Below, piece by piece: positions 26,096 through 34,592 of a stretch of 64,000 nt of DNA; positions within the stretch are counted from its first letter, which is position 1; each line of letters opens with the position of its first letter. The position numbers were made by a program, and so were the translations under genes. The stretch spans positions 115,114 to 179,113 of the forward strand of contig DASZPH010000061.1 in the NCBI GenBank assembly GCA_035550375.1, written 5' to 3'. The notes below the pieces were generated by a model that was not told the origin of the DNA, made no database searches, and worked only from the letters and a program-made list of their open reading frames with translations. Source of the DNA: DASSFG01 sp035550375 (lineage in GTDB: Bacteria > Planctomycetota > Planctomycetia > Pirellulales > JAICIG01).

Positions 26096-26620
26096 CTACC
26101 ATTCGATCCCGCGTTGGGCCTTAATTCCCCGTTTGTATGGATGCTTGATCTCACGCATCTCCGTAACGAGGTCGGCCGCTTCGATCAGTTCGGGCTTGGC
26201 ATTCCGGCCCGTAAGAATGACGTGGACGTGTGGAGGGCGTGACTGCAAGGCCGCCAGGACGTCGTCCAGCGGCACGTAGCCGTAGTCGATCGCGTAGTTG
26301 ATCTCGTCCAGCACGACGAGATCGGTCTCACCGGCGGCCATTCGCTCGCGGGCAAAATCCCACGCCGCCATGGCCACCTGCGTGTCGCGCCGGCGGTCCT
26401 TCGTGTCCCAGGTAAAGCCTTCGCCCATGGGCCGGAACTCGAATTTCTCAAACCGCTTTGCCGCCGCCTGCTCGCCCGTCTTCCAGGTGCCTTTGATAAA
26501 CTGCACCACCAGCACCGAATAGCCGTTTCCCAAAGCGCGCAGGGCCGTGCCGAAGGCGGCGGTGCTCTTCCCTTTGCCGTTGCCCGTGTTGACGATCACA
26601 AGACCCTGCCGATATTCCAT
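26096..26620 (-). CDS. cobO: Cob(I)yrinic acid a,c-diamide adenosyltransferase (CobO/BtuR type)
   Basis: This 174-residue enzyme transfers the adenosyl group from ATP to cob(I)alamin or its precursor. The nucleotide loop VNTGNGKGKSTAAFGTALRA, VVQFIKGTWKTGE, LVVLDEINYAIDYGYV and HVILTGRNAKPELIEAADLV are all diagnostic, and the length is normal. GGAG precedes the ATG. No other cobalamin genes are in the window, so it may serve salvage. It converges on RNase R. Confidence 0.95.
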   Translation of the reverse strand: MEYRQGLVIVNTGNGKGKSTAAFGTALRALGNGYSVLVVQFIKGTWKTGEQAAAKRFEKFEFRPMGEGFTWDTKDRRRDTQVAMAAWDFARERMAAGETDLVVLDEINYAIDYGYVPLDDVLAALQSRPPHVHVILTGRNAKPELIEAADLVTEMREIKHPYKRGIKAQRGIEW

Positions 26621-26689
26621 GCTGACTCCGAATGAGCGATGGCGGATGACGACCGCGACGGTCGCGATCTTGCGATCCAGTCTACCGCA

Positions 26690-26731
26690 GCCAAAAGAAC
26701 AAACGCAGCCGTCGCGAAGGACGGCTGCGTT
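26690..26731 (-). terminator. Rho-independent terminator of the Gly-rich TPR gene
   Basis: A 12-base perfect stem pairs AACGCAGCCGTC (26702-26713) with GACGGCTGCGTT (26720-26731) around a six-base loop. On the minus strand it is followed by TTTGTTCTTTT. It lies 31 bases beyond the stop codon of the upstream minus-strand gene. Confidence 0.88.
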
Positions 26732-26762
26732 ACCGCCTGAAAAGTGAAGAGTCGTCGCCGAC

Positions 26763-27944
26763 CTAAGGTCGAGCCTTGTCCGTATTCGGCCGGGCCGTCA
26801 TCTCGGCGGCGGGCGAGTCACCCGTCGTCGAACCGGGTCCGCCGGCCATCACGTCGCGTAGCTCGGCCGCCAACTTGTCCTTCGGGTTTAATTGGGCAGC
26901 CCGGGCGAGCTGTTTGACTGCGTGGTCGCGGTGGCCGAGGTATCCATATTGGAAACCGAGCAGGAACCGCTTGGCCGGCGAATCCTCGCTACGGACGGAA
27001 CTCTCGAGCGCTCGCAACTGCGTCGTGTAGTCGTTGCCCTGGTAGAGCTCGCGGAAGTTGGTCACGACCGCTCCCCACTGGTTCTGCGGCAACAACTGCA
27101 TGGCGAGTTGGGTGGCGCCGGCCGCCTGCTCATACTGGCCGGTGGCGAACAACGCCTGGCCGAGCAACATCAGCAGACCGCCGTTCCGCGGATCGTCGAG
27201 GAGAGCGTGTTGCCAGTCTCGGACCGCGTCTTCGTAGCGGCCCGCCTGAAAATCCTGCTCACCCAAAACGGCGTAATCCTGCTGCCCGCTCGTGGGCGCA
27301 CTCGGACCGGCAGAGGCGCCGGATGCGGCGTACCCGCCACCGCCGTCCCCCCCGCCGCCATATCCGCCGCCTCCGTATCCGCCGTAACCGCCGTAACCGC
27401 CAGCGCCATATCCGAGTCCCCCCATTCCGTAACCAAGCCCGCCGAGACCCAGGCCGTAGCCAAGTCCCCCGTAACCGAAGGGCATGAACCCGAGCCCGCC
27501 ATACCCCAGTCCACCCGGACCGAACCCGAAACCGCCCAAGCCGCCGTAGCCGAGGGCGTTCATGCCAACCCGGCTCGATAGGTTCCCAGCCCCGTAGCCG
27601 GCCAAGCCGTGTCTACCAACGAACGAATTGGCGCCGTATCCGCGCCCCGCGAAAGTCCGGCCGGAGCCGGCCCTTTGTCCCGCGAAGTTGCGAGAGGCGA
27701 AGTTTCCAGCGCCTCGGTACCCGGAGGCATAGCCGCCAGCCCGGCCGCCGCCGTAGCCGCCCCGGTAACCCCCACCGCCGTGATAGCCGCCACCATGAAA
27801 GCCGCCTCCTCCATGACCGCCTCCCCCGCCGTGGCCGCCACCACCTCCCCCGCCGTGGCCAAACGCCTGGCCGTCCAGCCCGCTCAGCGCGGCCAACATG
27901 GTCGCGGTCAATCCAACACTCTTGATCCAGTCGCGTCGTAGCAT
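26763..27944 (-). CDS. Secreted Gly-rich protein with C-terminal TPR domain
   Basis: The product has 393 residues. A signal peptide (SVGLTATMLAALSGLDGQAFG) precedes a low-complexity region of about 190 residues made of GGGG, HGGGG, GGYGG and YGGLG units. A tetratricopeptide domain then follows (YAVLGEQDFQAGRYEDAVRD, LLMLLGQALFATGQYEQAAG, FLLGFQYGYLGHRDHAVKQL). The Gly-rich part is likely flexible and surface-exposed; the TPR part should bind a partner. The repetitive DNA here is coding, not a CRISPR array. A strong terminator follows. Confidence 0.82.
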   Translation of the reverse strand: MLRRDWIKSVGLTATMLAALSGLDGQAFGHGGGGGGGHGGGGGHGGGGFHGGGYHGGGGYRGGYGGGRAGGYASGYRGAGNFASRNFAGQRAGSGRTFAGRGYGANSFVGRHGLAGYGAGNLSSRVGMNALGYGGLGGFGFGPGGLGYGGLGFMPFGYGGLGYGLGLGGLGYGMGGLGYGAGGYGGYGGYGGGGYGGGGDGGGGYAASGASAGPSAPTSGQQDYAVLGEQDFQAGRYEDAVRDWQHALLDDPRNGGLLMLLGQALFATGQYEQAAGATQLAMQLLPQNQWGAVVTNFRELYQGNDYTTQLRALESSVRSEDSPAKRFLLGFQYGYLGHRDHAVKQLARAAQLNPKDKLAAELRDVMAGGPGSTTGDSPAAEMTARPNTDKARP

Positions 27945-28208
27945 TTTCGCATCCCCCTCTCAAATCGTTTCCGAGCCCCATCTCAAGGGAACACTTTCCG
28001 TGCCACTCAGCCTGACGAAGCACCGCCAAAGCCCGGGTCGGAGTGCGTGCCAGTCAGGTGAGAAAACCCTAACCTATGGGCCTTGCGTTGATCCACCGAG
28101 GGCCGCCCCGGCGCGGGCTTTTTGCTTGTGACGCCGGCCATACATCGTAAAATGCTGATGCGTTATTCGCCCCCGCCTCTTCCCACTATCGCGATCAAGG
28201 AGCTTGCC

Positions 28209-29639
28209 ATGTCGCCCACAACCCGCCGAAGCTTTTTGATGAAGACTTCTCTGGCCGCCGCGGGAGCGACGCTGGCGGGACCTTCGTTCAGCAGGGTGCT
28301 TGGCGCCAACGACGCCATCCGCGTGGGTATCGCCGGCCTCAACGGTCGCGGCCAGAGCCATCTGGCCGACCTGGCGAAGATTCCCGGGGTGCACATCACC
28401 TACCTGATTGATCCCGATCAAAAGGTGCTCGAGCGCAGCGTGAAGACGGTCGTCTCGCTCACCGGCCGCACGCCGCAGGCCGTTCAGGACATCCGGCAGG
28501 CGCTTAACGACAAGGAACTGGACGCCGTCACGGTGGCCACACCCAATCATTGGCACTCGCTGATCACCATCTGGGCTTGCGACGCCGGCAAGGACGTGTA
28601 CGTCGAAAAGCCCTGCAGCCACAACGTCCACGAGGGACGAATTGCCCTCGACATGGCCCGCAACAAGAACCGCATCGTGCAGCACGGCACACAGAGCCGC
28701 AGCGACGTCGACTGGGCCGGCGCGATCGATTTCATCAAGTCAGGCAAAGCCGGAAAACTACAGGTGGCGCGCGGGCTGGTCTACAAGCGGCGCGACAGCA
28801 TCGGTTTCAAACAGGCCGAGTCTCCACCCGACGATCTCGAGTTCAACCTGTGGCTCGGTCCCGCGCCGGAGCAGCCGTTCCACCGGAACCTGGTGCACTA
28901 CAACTGGCACTGGTTCTGGGACACGGGCAACGGCGACATCGGCAACCAGGGCGTGCACCAGATGGACATCGCGCGCTGGGGGATCGACGGCGCCACGTTG
29001 CCCAAGAGCGTGATCGGCCTGGGCGGCCGCTTCGGGTACGAAGATCAGGGGCAGACCCCGAACACGCAGATCGCCGTCTTTGACTACGGCGACGCGCAGT
29101 TGATCTTCGAGGTGCGCGGCTTGCCCACGGAAAGTTATCCGCGCGCCGGACTGATGGGCGACAACGTTTTTCACTGCGAAGGGGGCCTCGTCACCCGCGG
29201 ACGTTTCTATCCCAAGGGCAGCGACCAGCCGGAAAAAATCCCGACCGCCCCGGTGGGACCGGGCGGGAGCCATTTCGCCAACTTCATCTCGGCCGTCCGC
29301 AGCCGCAACCAGGCGGAACTGAACGCCGACATTCAGGAAGGGCACTACTCGTCGGCCCTCTGCCATCTGGCGAACATTTCCTATCGCCTCGGCAGCCGAG
29401 TTCCCTTCGATCCTCAGACGAACGCGTTGGGCGACAACAAGGAGGCCTACGAGACGCTCGAGCGCATGGAACAGCACCTTTCGGCGAACGGCCTGAAGCT
29501 CGACGGCGAAAGCTACCTGCTCGGCCGTAAGCTGGCTTTCGACGCCAAGACAGAGCGATTCGACGGCGACGAGGAGGCAAACCGCCTGCTGACGCGCCAA
29601 TACCGGGCACCCTTTGTCGTGCCGGAAAAGATAGCGTGA
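28209..29639 (+). CDS. Tat-exported Gfo/Idh/MocA family oxidoreductase
   Basis: The product is a 476-residue NAD(P)-dependent sugar or polyol dehydrogenase-like protein. The ATG at 28209 is selected by AAGGAG seven bases upstream. A twin-arginine signal is visible (TTRRSFLMKTSLAAAGATLA). The Rossmann motif VGIAGLNGRG, the family EKP motif (VYVEKPCSHN) and the C-terminal alpha/beta domain with GNGDIGNQGVHQMDIARW follow. Secreted members are greatly expanded in planctomycetes, where many are inferred to act on glycans. The exact substrate is unknown. Confidence 0.92.
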   Translation: MSPTTRRSFLMKTSLAAAGATLAGPSFSRVLGANDAIRVGIAGLNGRGQSHLADLAKIPGVHITYLIDPDQKVLERSVKTVVSLTGRTPQAVQDIRQALNDKELDAVTVATPNHWHSLITIWACDAGKDVYVEKPCSHNVHEGRIALDMARNKNRIVQHGTQSRSDVDWAGAIDFIKSGKAGKLQVARGLVYKRRDSIGFKQAESPPDDLEFNLWLGPAPEQPFHRNLVHYNWHWFWDTGNGDIGNQGVHQMDIARWGIDGATLPKSVIGLGGRFGYEDQGQTPNTQIAVFDYGDAQLIFEVRGLPTESYPRAGLMGDNVFHCEGGLVTRGRFYPKGSDQPEKIPTAPVGPGGSHFANFISAVRSRNQAELNADIQEGHYSSALCHLANISYRLGSRVPFDPQTNALGDNKEAYETLERMEQHLSANGLKLDGESYLLGRKLAFDAKTERFDGDEEANRLLTRQYRAPFVVPEKIA

Positions 29640-29756
29640 TGGCTACGACCCGGTGACCGGCGAACGGTATCGGACATGCTTACCGCCTAATCCGCGGCCC
29701 GTCGGGACGGCCCACCGGGCACCAACCAAGTAGATCGCGGTCTACGCAGGTCCCCC

Positions 29757-29784
29757 TTCCACAAATCGGGCCGCTTCCTATAAT
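29757..29784 (+). promoter_or_regulatory. Promoter of the rpmI-rplT-pheST operon
   Basis: A perfect TATAAT lies at 29779-29784, with a weak TTCCAC -35 at 29757-29762, 16 bases apart. The predicted leader to the rpmI start is under 40 bases, too short for a classical L20 autoregulatory leader. Confidence 0.5.
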
Positions 29785-29828
29785 ACGTGTTTCTACACAA
29801 ATGCCCGCAGAGCCGGACCGGACGAAAT

Positions 29829-30032
29829 ATGCCCAAGCAGAAGACACATAAGGCCACCAAGAAGCGTTTTCGCCTAACGGGCACGGGGAAGGCAAAGCAC
29901 CGCCACGCCGGCACGAGTCACCTGGCCGCCGGCATGTCGAAGAAGCGCCGCCGCAACCTGCGGGGAACCACGGTCGCGGCTGATGTGGAAACAAAGCGTA
30001 TCCAGACGCTGCTCGGAAAATACAGCTACTAG
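29829..30032 (+). CDS. rpmI: 50S ribosomal protein L35
   Basis: This 67-residue basic protein begins with the canonical MPKQKTHKATKKRFRLTGTG and contains the conserved AGTSHLAAGMSKKRRRNLRG. The frame is open for 14 codons upstream, but homology fixes the start at 29829. It forms part of the large subunit. It heads an rpmI-rplT-pheS-pheT run; infC, its usual upstream partner, is not here. Confidence 0.96.
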   Translation: MPKQKTHKATKKRFRLTGTGKAKHRHAGTSHLAAGMSKKRRRNLRGTTVAADVETKRIQTLLGKYSY

Positions 30033-30068
30033 AGCTTGAAACAAGGCTCAAGATAAGGATCCACGGTC

Positions 30069-30425
30069 ATGAGAAGCATGAAAGGCGCGGCCCGCACGCA
30101 GGCCAAAAAGCGCCTCTTCCGCAAAGTCAAAGGCTACGTTGGTGGGCGCGGGCGGCTTTACCGCACGGCCAAGGAAACGCTCGCACGCGCCGGCGCCTAT
30201 GCCTTCCGAGATCGCCGCGCACGTAAGCGCGACTTCCGCCGCCTGTGGATCATCCGGCTCAACGCGGCCGTCCGCGAGCGGGGCCTGCGTTACAGCGAGT
30301 TCATCAACGGCCTGAACAAATCGGGACTCGAGCTCGACCGCAAAACTCTTTCGGAGATGGCCATCGCCGACCCCGCCGGGTTCGATGTTGTGGTGGCGCA
30401 AGTGCGGCAGGCGCTGGCCGGCTGA
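30069..30425 (+). CDS. rplT: 50S ribosomal protein L20
   Basis: This 118-residue rRNA-binding assembly protein shows the conserved KKRLFRKVKGYVGGRGRLYR and the C-terminal globular domain (FINGLNKSGLELDRKTLSEM). AAGGA lies upstream of the ATG. It is 36 bases downstream of rpmI and 14 bases upstream of pheS, so all are co-transcribed. Confidence 0.97.
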   Translation: MRSMKGAARTQAKKRLFRKVKGYVGGRGRLYRTAKETLARAGAYAFRDRRARKRDFRRLWIIRLNAAVRERGLRYSEFINGLNKSGLELDRKTLSEMAIADPAGFDVVVAQVRQALAG

Positions 30426-30439
30426 GCGAGCCGTCAACC

Positions 30440-31486
30440 GTGGCACTTGCCGATTTTCTTGCCGAACTGGGACAACTTGAGTCGGCCGCGCAGGCGGCAT
30501 TCCAGTCCGTGTCCGACGCCGACGCGCTTGAGGCCGCGCGAGTCGAGTTCCTAGGGGCCAAGAGCGGTCGTCTCAAGGATCTGCAAAAAGGACTCGGCGC
30601 CGTCGACAAGGCCGACAAGCCGGCAGCCGGCAAACGCTTCAACGAAGTGAAGCAGTCGGTCGAGGCTGCCTTTCTGGCCGCCCAGGAGCGGGTCGCTCGC
30701 TCCGGCGTCGCCGCGGGCGGACCTTCGCAGTTCGACCCCACCGTCCCCGGTCGCCGCCCGCGCTTGGGGCACCTGCACCCGATCACGCAGACGATCGAAG
30801 ATCTGAAACAGATCATGGGCCGGCTCGGCTTCAACGTGGCCGAGGGGCCAGAGATCGAAGATGAGTGGCACAATTTCGAGGCCCTGAACATCCCCCGGGA
30901 GCATCCCGCCCGCGACCCGCTGGAGAATTTCTATCTGGCGGCCGCGCAAAAAATCGCGGGCCCAGCGTCGGCGGGCAACGTCGACGCGCCTCCCATGCTG
31001 CTGCGCAGCCAGACGAGCACGGTGCAGATCCGCGTCATGGAGCAGACCCGCCCGCCAGTGCGCGTGATCTCGCTGGGGCGCGTCTACCGGCCCGACACGG
31101 CCGACGCGACCCATTATCCCATGTTCCACCAGATTGAGGGCTTGCTCGTCGACCGGCATGTGACGATGGCCGACTTGAAGAGCGTCTTGCGGCTGTTTGC
31201 GATGAGCTATTTCGGCGGCGACGTACACATTCGCTTTCGGCCGTCGTTCTTCCCCTTCACCGAGCCGAGCGTCGAGGTCGACATGAGCTGGCACGACCGC
31301 TGGATCGAGATGGGGGGCGCGGGAATGGTCGACCCGAACGTGCTGCGGGCGGTCGGTTACGACCCGGAGGAGGTGAGTGGGTTCGCCTTTGGCCTGGGCG
31401 TCGAACGGGTCTGCGCCCGCCGGCACAACGTCACCGACATCCGCGAATTCTACCGCAACGACATAAGGTTCTTGGAGCAATTCTAG
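30440..31486 (+). CDS. pheS: Phenylalanyl-tRNA synthetase alpha subunit
   Basis: PheS is the catalytic subunit of the alpha2-beta2 synthetase. I start it at GTG 30440, which gives 348 residues and a normal coiled-coil N-terminus (LADFLAELGQLESAAQAAFQ). The upstream extension merely reads rplT in another frame. Class II motifs are visible: HLHPITQTIEDLKQIMGRLG and GPEIEDEWHNFEALNIPREH (motif 1 region), then LLRSQTSTVQIRVM, VISLGRVYRPDTADATHYPM (motif 2) and GFAFGLGVERVCARRH (motif 3). Confidence 0.95.
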   Translation: MALADFLAELGQLESAAQAAFQSVSDADALEAARVEFLGAKSGRLKDLQKGLGAVDKADKPAAGKRFNEVKQSVEAAFLAAQERVARSGVAAGGPSQFDPTVPGRRPRLGHLHPITQTIEDLKQIMGRLGFNVAEGPEIEDEWHNFEALNIPREHPARDPLENFYLAAAQKIAGPASAGNVDAPPMLLRSQTSTVQIRVMEQTRPPVRVISLGRVYRPDTADATHYPMFHQIEGLLVDRHVTMADLKSVLRLFAMSYFGGDVHIRFRPSFFPFTEPSVEVDMSWHDRWIEMGGAGMVDPNVLRAVGYDPEEVSGFAFGLGVERVCARRHNVTDIREFYRNDIRFLEQF

Positions 31487-31553
31487 AGTTTAGAGTTGGG
31501 TCCTCCGCTGATACCTTGCCACGGCGAACACAACCGTAAGCAGCGCACCTCCC

Positions 31554-33575
31554 ATGCTTGTTTCCTGGAATTGGCTCAAGGAATACGTCGACCTCGATAT
31601 GCCGCCAGCCGAGGTAGAGCGCCGGCTGATGATGGCCGGTCTCAACCACGAGAGCACCGAGCAGGTCGGCGATGATCTCGCCATCGACTTGGAGGTGACC
31701 AGCAACCGGCCCGACTGCCTGGGCCACCTGGGAATCGCTCGTGAGGTTGGCGTCCTCTTCCAGCGACCTCTCACACGGCCGGCGGCCGAACCGCGCGAAT
31801 CAAAAATACGAGTATCGGACCAGACGCAGGTCAGCCTCGAGTGTCCGGACCTGTGCTACCGCTACACGGCCCGGCTCATTCGCGGCGCCAGGATTTCTGC
31901 GAGCCCCGCCTGGCTCAGCCGGCGGCTGGCGACGATCGGCATAGCGGCCATCAACAACGTCGTCGACATCACCAACTACGTGCTCATGGAGTGCGGCCAG
32001 CCGCTGCACGCATTCGACTTCGCAAAGCTGAAGGGCCGGCGGATCGTGGTCCGCGAGGGGCGCGAAGGAGAAACGATGCTGGCAATCGACCACAAAACCT
32101 ACCCCACAGGCCGGGGCGTGTGCGTCATCGCCGACGCCGAGAGACCGGTTGGCATCGGCGGCGTGATGGGGGGCGCCGAGACGGAAGTATCTTCGGCCAC
32201 GACCGACGTGCTGATCGAGGCGGCCGAATTTGCCCCCCTTTCGATCCGCAACACGGCCCGACGGCTGAACCTGCACAGCGACTCTTCGTATCGTTTTGAG
32301 CGCGGCCTCGATCCGGACGGGGTCGACTGGGCGAGTTGCCGTGCATGCCAGTTGATTCTCGACCTGGCGGGCGGCGAATTGGTGTCTGGCGTGATCGACG
32401 TGGGGCGAGCCCCGCCGCGCCGCGAGCCGATCGTGCTACGGCTGGGCCAATTGCCGCGGATCCTCGGCATCGAAGTGGCGCCCGGCGAGGTGCGGCGCAT
32501 TCTCGAGGCATTGGGCAACACCGTAAAAGCGGCCACCTCGCAGCAAATCGAGGTCGTTCCGCCAAGCTGGCGGCGCGATCTGACCCGTGAAATCGACCTC
32601 GTCGAAGAGGTGGCGCGGGTACACGGCTACGACGCGATACCCGAGGACGTGAACGTGCCGATGGCCCCGTCGGCCGAGCGAAAGCAAGACCGCGTGCTAC
32701 CGCAGGTTCGCCGCATTTTGACGGCTCTGGGCTACGACGAGGCGCTGACGCTTAGCGCGGAAGAGGCGGAGTGGTCGGAGGCGTTCAGCCCCTGGACCGA
32801 CGCGCCTCCGCTCGTCTCGCCGACCCCCATTTTGCGCCGCGCGGACCGTTTGCGGCGAAGCCTTGTCCCGAGCCTGCTCGGCGCGCGGCGGCTGAACGAA
32901 AGTGTCTCCAACCCAGTGATCGAACTGTTCGAGATCGCGAACGTCTACTGGCCGCAGCCGGGGAGCTTGCCAGAAGAATCGCTCATGCTCAGCCTGACCA
33001 GCGGCGGCGATTTTTCCGCAGTAAAGGGGGCGGTCGAAGCAGTTCTAGATTCGTTGCGAGTGCAGCCGGCGCTGGCGGTCAACGATTTCTCGCATCCTCT
33101 GTTTGCAGCCGGCCGGGCGATCGAGCTGCGTCTGGCAGGCGATCGCATCGGGCTCATGGGCGAAGTGAGCGTGACGGGGCGCAAACAGTTCGAGTTGCGA
33201 GGGGCGGCAACCGTGGCCGAGTTGCGGCTGGCTCCCTTGATCGATCTCGCCCAGCTCGTGCCTCGTTACCGAGAGGTCCCTTCGACCCCCGCGATCGGCC
33301 GCGACCTGAACCTGGAGATCGGCGAGCAAGTCCGCTGGAGCGATGTGGCGGAGGTGGTGCAGTCGGCGGCCGGCGAGGTGCTCGAGCAGCTTACCTTCAA
33401 AGACATTTACCGCAACGACGAGTTGACCGGACGAAGTGAGAAGCGGCTATTGTTCAGCGTCACGCTGAGGGACCCGGCCGCCACGCTCACCGGCGCTCAA
33501 GCCGACGCCATCCGCGATCGGATCGTAGCTGCCTGCCACGGGCGGTTCGGGGCCCGCCTGCAGGCAGCGAGCTAG
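31554..33575 (+). CDS. pheT: Phenylalanyl-tRNA synthetase beta subunit, short form
   Basis: The beta subunit carries the editing and tRNA-anticodon functions. The product has 673 residues, against about 800 in E. coli. The first B1 segment (MLVSWNWLKEYVDLDMPPAE) runs almost straight into EVTSNRPDCLGHLGIAREVG, so the EMAP/OB tRNA-binding domain normally inserted there is missing. The B3/B4 editing domain (INNVVDITNYVLMECGQPLH), B5 and the C-terminal ferredoxin-like FDX-ACB domain (RYREVPSTPAIGRDLNLEIG) are present. I believe short PheT proteins occur in other planctomycetes. Confidence 0.95.
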   Translation: MLVSWNWLKEYVDLDMPPAEVERRLMMAGLNHESTEQVGDDLAIDLEVTSNRPDCLGHLGIAREVGVLFQRPLTRPAAEPRESKIRVSDQTQVSLECPDLCYRYTARLIRGARISASPAWLSRRLATIGIAAINNVVDITNYVLMECGQPLHAFDFAKLKGRRIVVREGREGETMLAIDHKTYPTGRGVCVIADAERPVGIGGVMGGAETEVSSATTDVLIEAAEFAPLSIRNTARRLNLHSDSSYRFERGLDPDGVDWASCRACQLILDLAGGELVSGVIDVGRAPPRREPIVLRLGQLPRILGIEVAPGEVRRILEALGNTVKAATSQQIEVVPPSWRRDLTREIDLVEEVARVHGYDAIPEDVNVPMAPSAERKQDRVLPQVRRILTALGYDEALTLSAEEAEWSEAFSPWTDAPPLVSPTPILRRADRLRRSLVPSLLGARRLNESVSNPVIELFEIANVYWPQPGSLPEESLMLSLTSGGDFSAVKGAVEAVLDSLRVQPALAVNDFSHPLFAAGRAIELRLAGDRIGLMGEVSVTGRKQFELRGAATVAELRLAPLIDLAQLVPRYREVPSTPAIGRDLNLEIGEQVRWSDVAEVVQSAAGEVLEQLTFKDIYRNDELTGRSEKRLLFSVTLRDPAATLTGAQADAIRDRIVAACHGRFGARLQAAS

Positions 33576-33700
33576 AGTGTATCGGGGAGGACGGCCTTCC
33601 CGGACGACCATTTTGCGATTGGACGGAATGACCGTGCGCGATGGTCGAGAGCACGCCGGCGTCGTCCCCCCATCGCGCCCGGCTATTTAGGAGACTCACC

Positions 33701-34543
33701 ATGAGTTATGGCTATTACGACGATCGTCGCTCACCGTTTCCGTTCGGCAGGCTGCTGATCGCCGGTTTGATCGCGCTGGTTTCCATCGTCTCGTATCTCA
33801 GCACGCGCAGTAAGAACGATCTGACGGGTGAGATGCAGCACGTCGGCATGTCGGTAGAGCAGGAGATCGGCATGGGGCTGCAGGCGCTGCCTGAAATGGA
33901 GTCGCAGTACGGGGGCGAATCGACCGATGCACGAGCAAGAGCGCTAGTGACGAAGGTGGGCCAAGGACTGGTCGAGCACTCGGTGGCGGCCAAGAGCCCC
34001 TATCAGTTCCGGTTCCACCTTCTGGCCGACCCCAAGACGATCAACGCCTTTGCCTTGCCTGGAGGCCAGGTCTTCATCACGGAGGGGCTATTCAGGCGCC
34101 TGAGAACCGAAGGGGAGCTGGCCGGCGTTCTGGGGCACGAGATCGGTCACGTGATCGAGCGCCACAGCGCGCAGCAACTGGCCAAGAGCCAGTTGACCGA
34201 GGGTCTAACCGGTGCCGCCGTCATCGCCTCTTACGATCCCGACAATCCGCGCTCACGCGAGACCGCGGCGGTCGCGGTTGCCATCGGCAAGCTGGTCGGT
34301 CTGCGATTCAGCCGCGGCGACGAGCTGCAAGCCGACGAGTGGGGCGTGAAACTGACGGCGGCTGCCGGCTACGATCCGCGGGCCATGATCGGCGTCATGG
34401 AAGTCCTGGAGGAGGCCAGTCGGGGTGGGGAGCCCCCCGAGTTTTTCAGCACGCATCCCAATCCCCAGCACCGCCTCGCGAGGATCAAACATCTCATCGC
34501 CAGGCAATTTCCTGACGGCGTTCCTGGAGCTTTGACGCCGTGA
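33701..34543 (+). CDS. M48 family zinc metalloprotease
   Basis: The protein has 280 residues from the ATG at 33701, with GGAG upstream. One N-terminal membrane anchor (FGRLLIAGLIALVSIVSYLS) is followed by the protease domain with the zinc site LGHEIGHVIERH (HExxH) and the third ligand region RGDELQADEWGVKL. The FFSTHPNPQHRLARIKHL motif ends the domain. The family includes BepA, LoiP and HtpX, which degrade misfolded envelope proteins. Its single anchor and lack of TPRs make it closest to LoiP/YggG-type enzymes. The periplasmic location is inferred. Confidence 0.92.
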   Translation: MSYGYYDDRRSPFPFGRLLIAGLIALVSIVSYLSTRSKNDLTGEMQHVGMSVEQEIGMGLQALPEMESQYGGESTDARARALVTKVGQGLVEHSVAAKSPYQFRFHLLADPKTINAFALPGGQVFITEGLFRRLRTEGELAGVLGHEIGHVIERHSAQQLAKSQLTEGLTGAAVIASYDPDNPRSRETAAVAVAIGKLVGLRFSRGDELQADEWGVKLTAAAGYDPRAMIGVMEVLEEASRGGEPPEFFSTHPNPQHRLARIKHLIARQFPDGVPGALTP

Positions 34544-34592
34544 ACCGCGACAAATCCGGCTCCCTATCCCCCTGGGGAAGGGGCCTAGCAGC

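Noticed and set aside
27300..27870. Repetitive DNA resembling a short-repeat array
   Set aside because: The repeats are irregular, in frame and encode Gly-rich protein; there are no constant repeats with unique spacers, so it is not a CRISPR array.
30245..30439. Upstream extension of pheS
   Set aside because: These codons only read rplT in another frame; the GTG at 30440 gives the normal PheS N-terminus.
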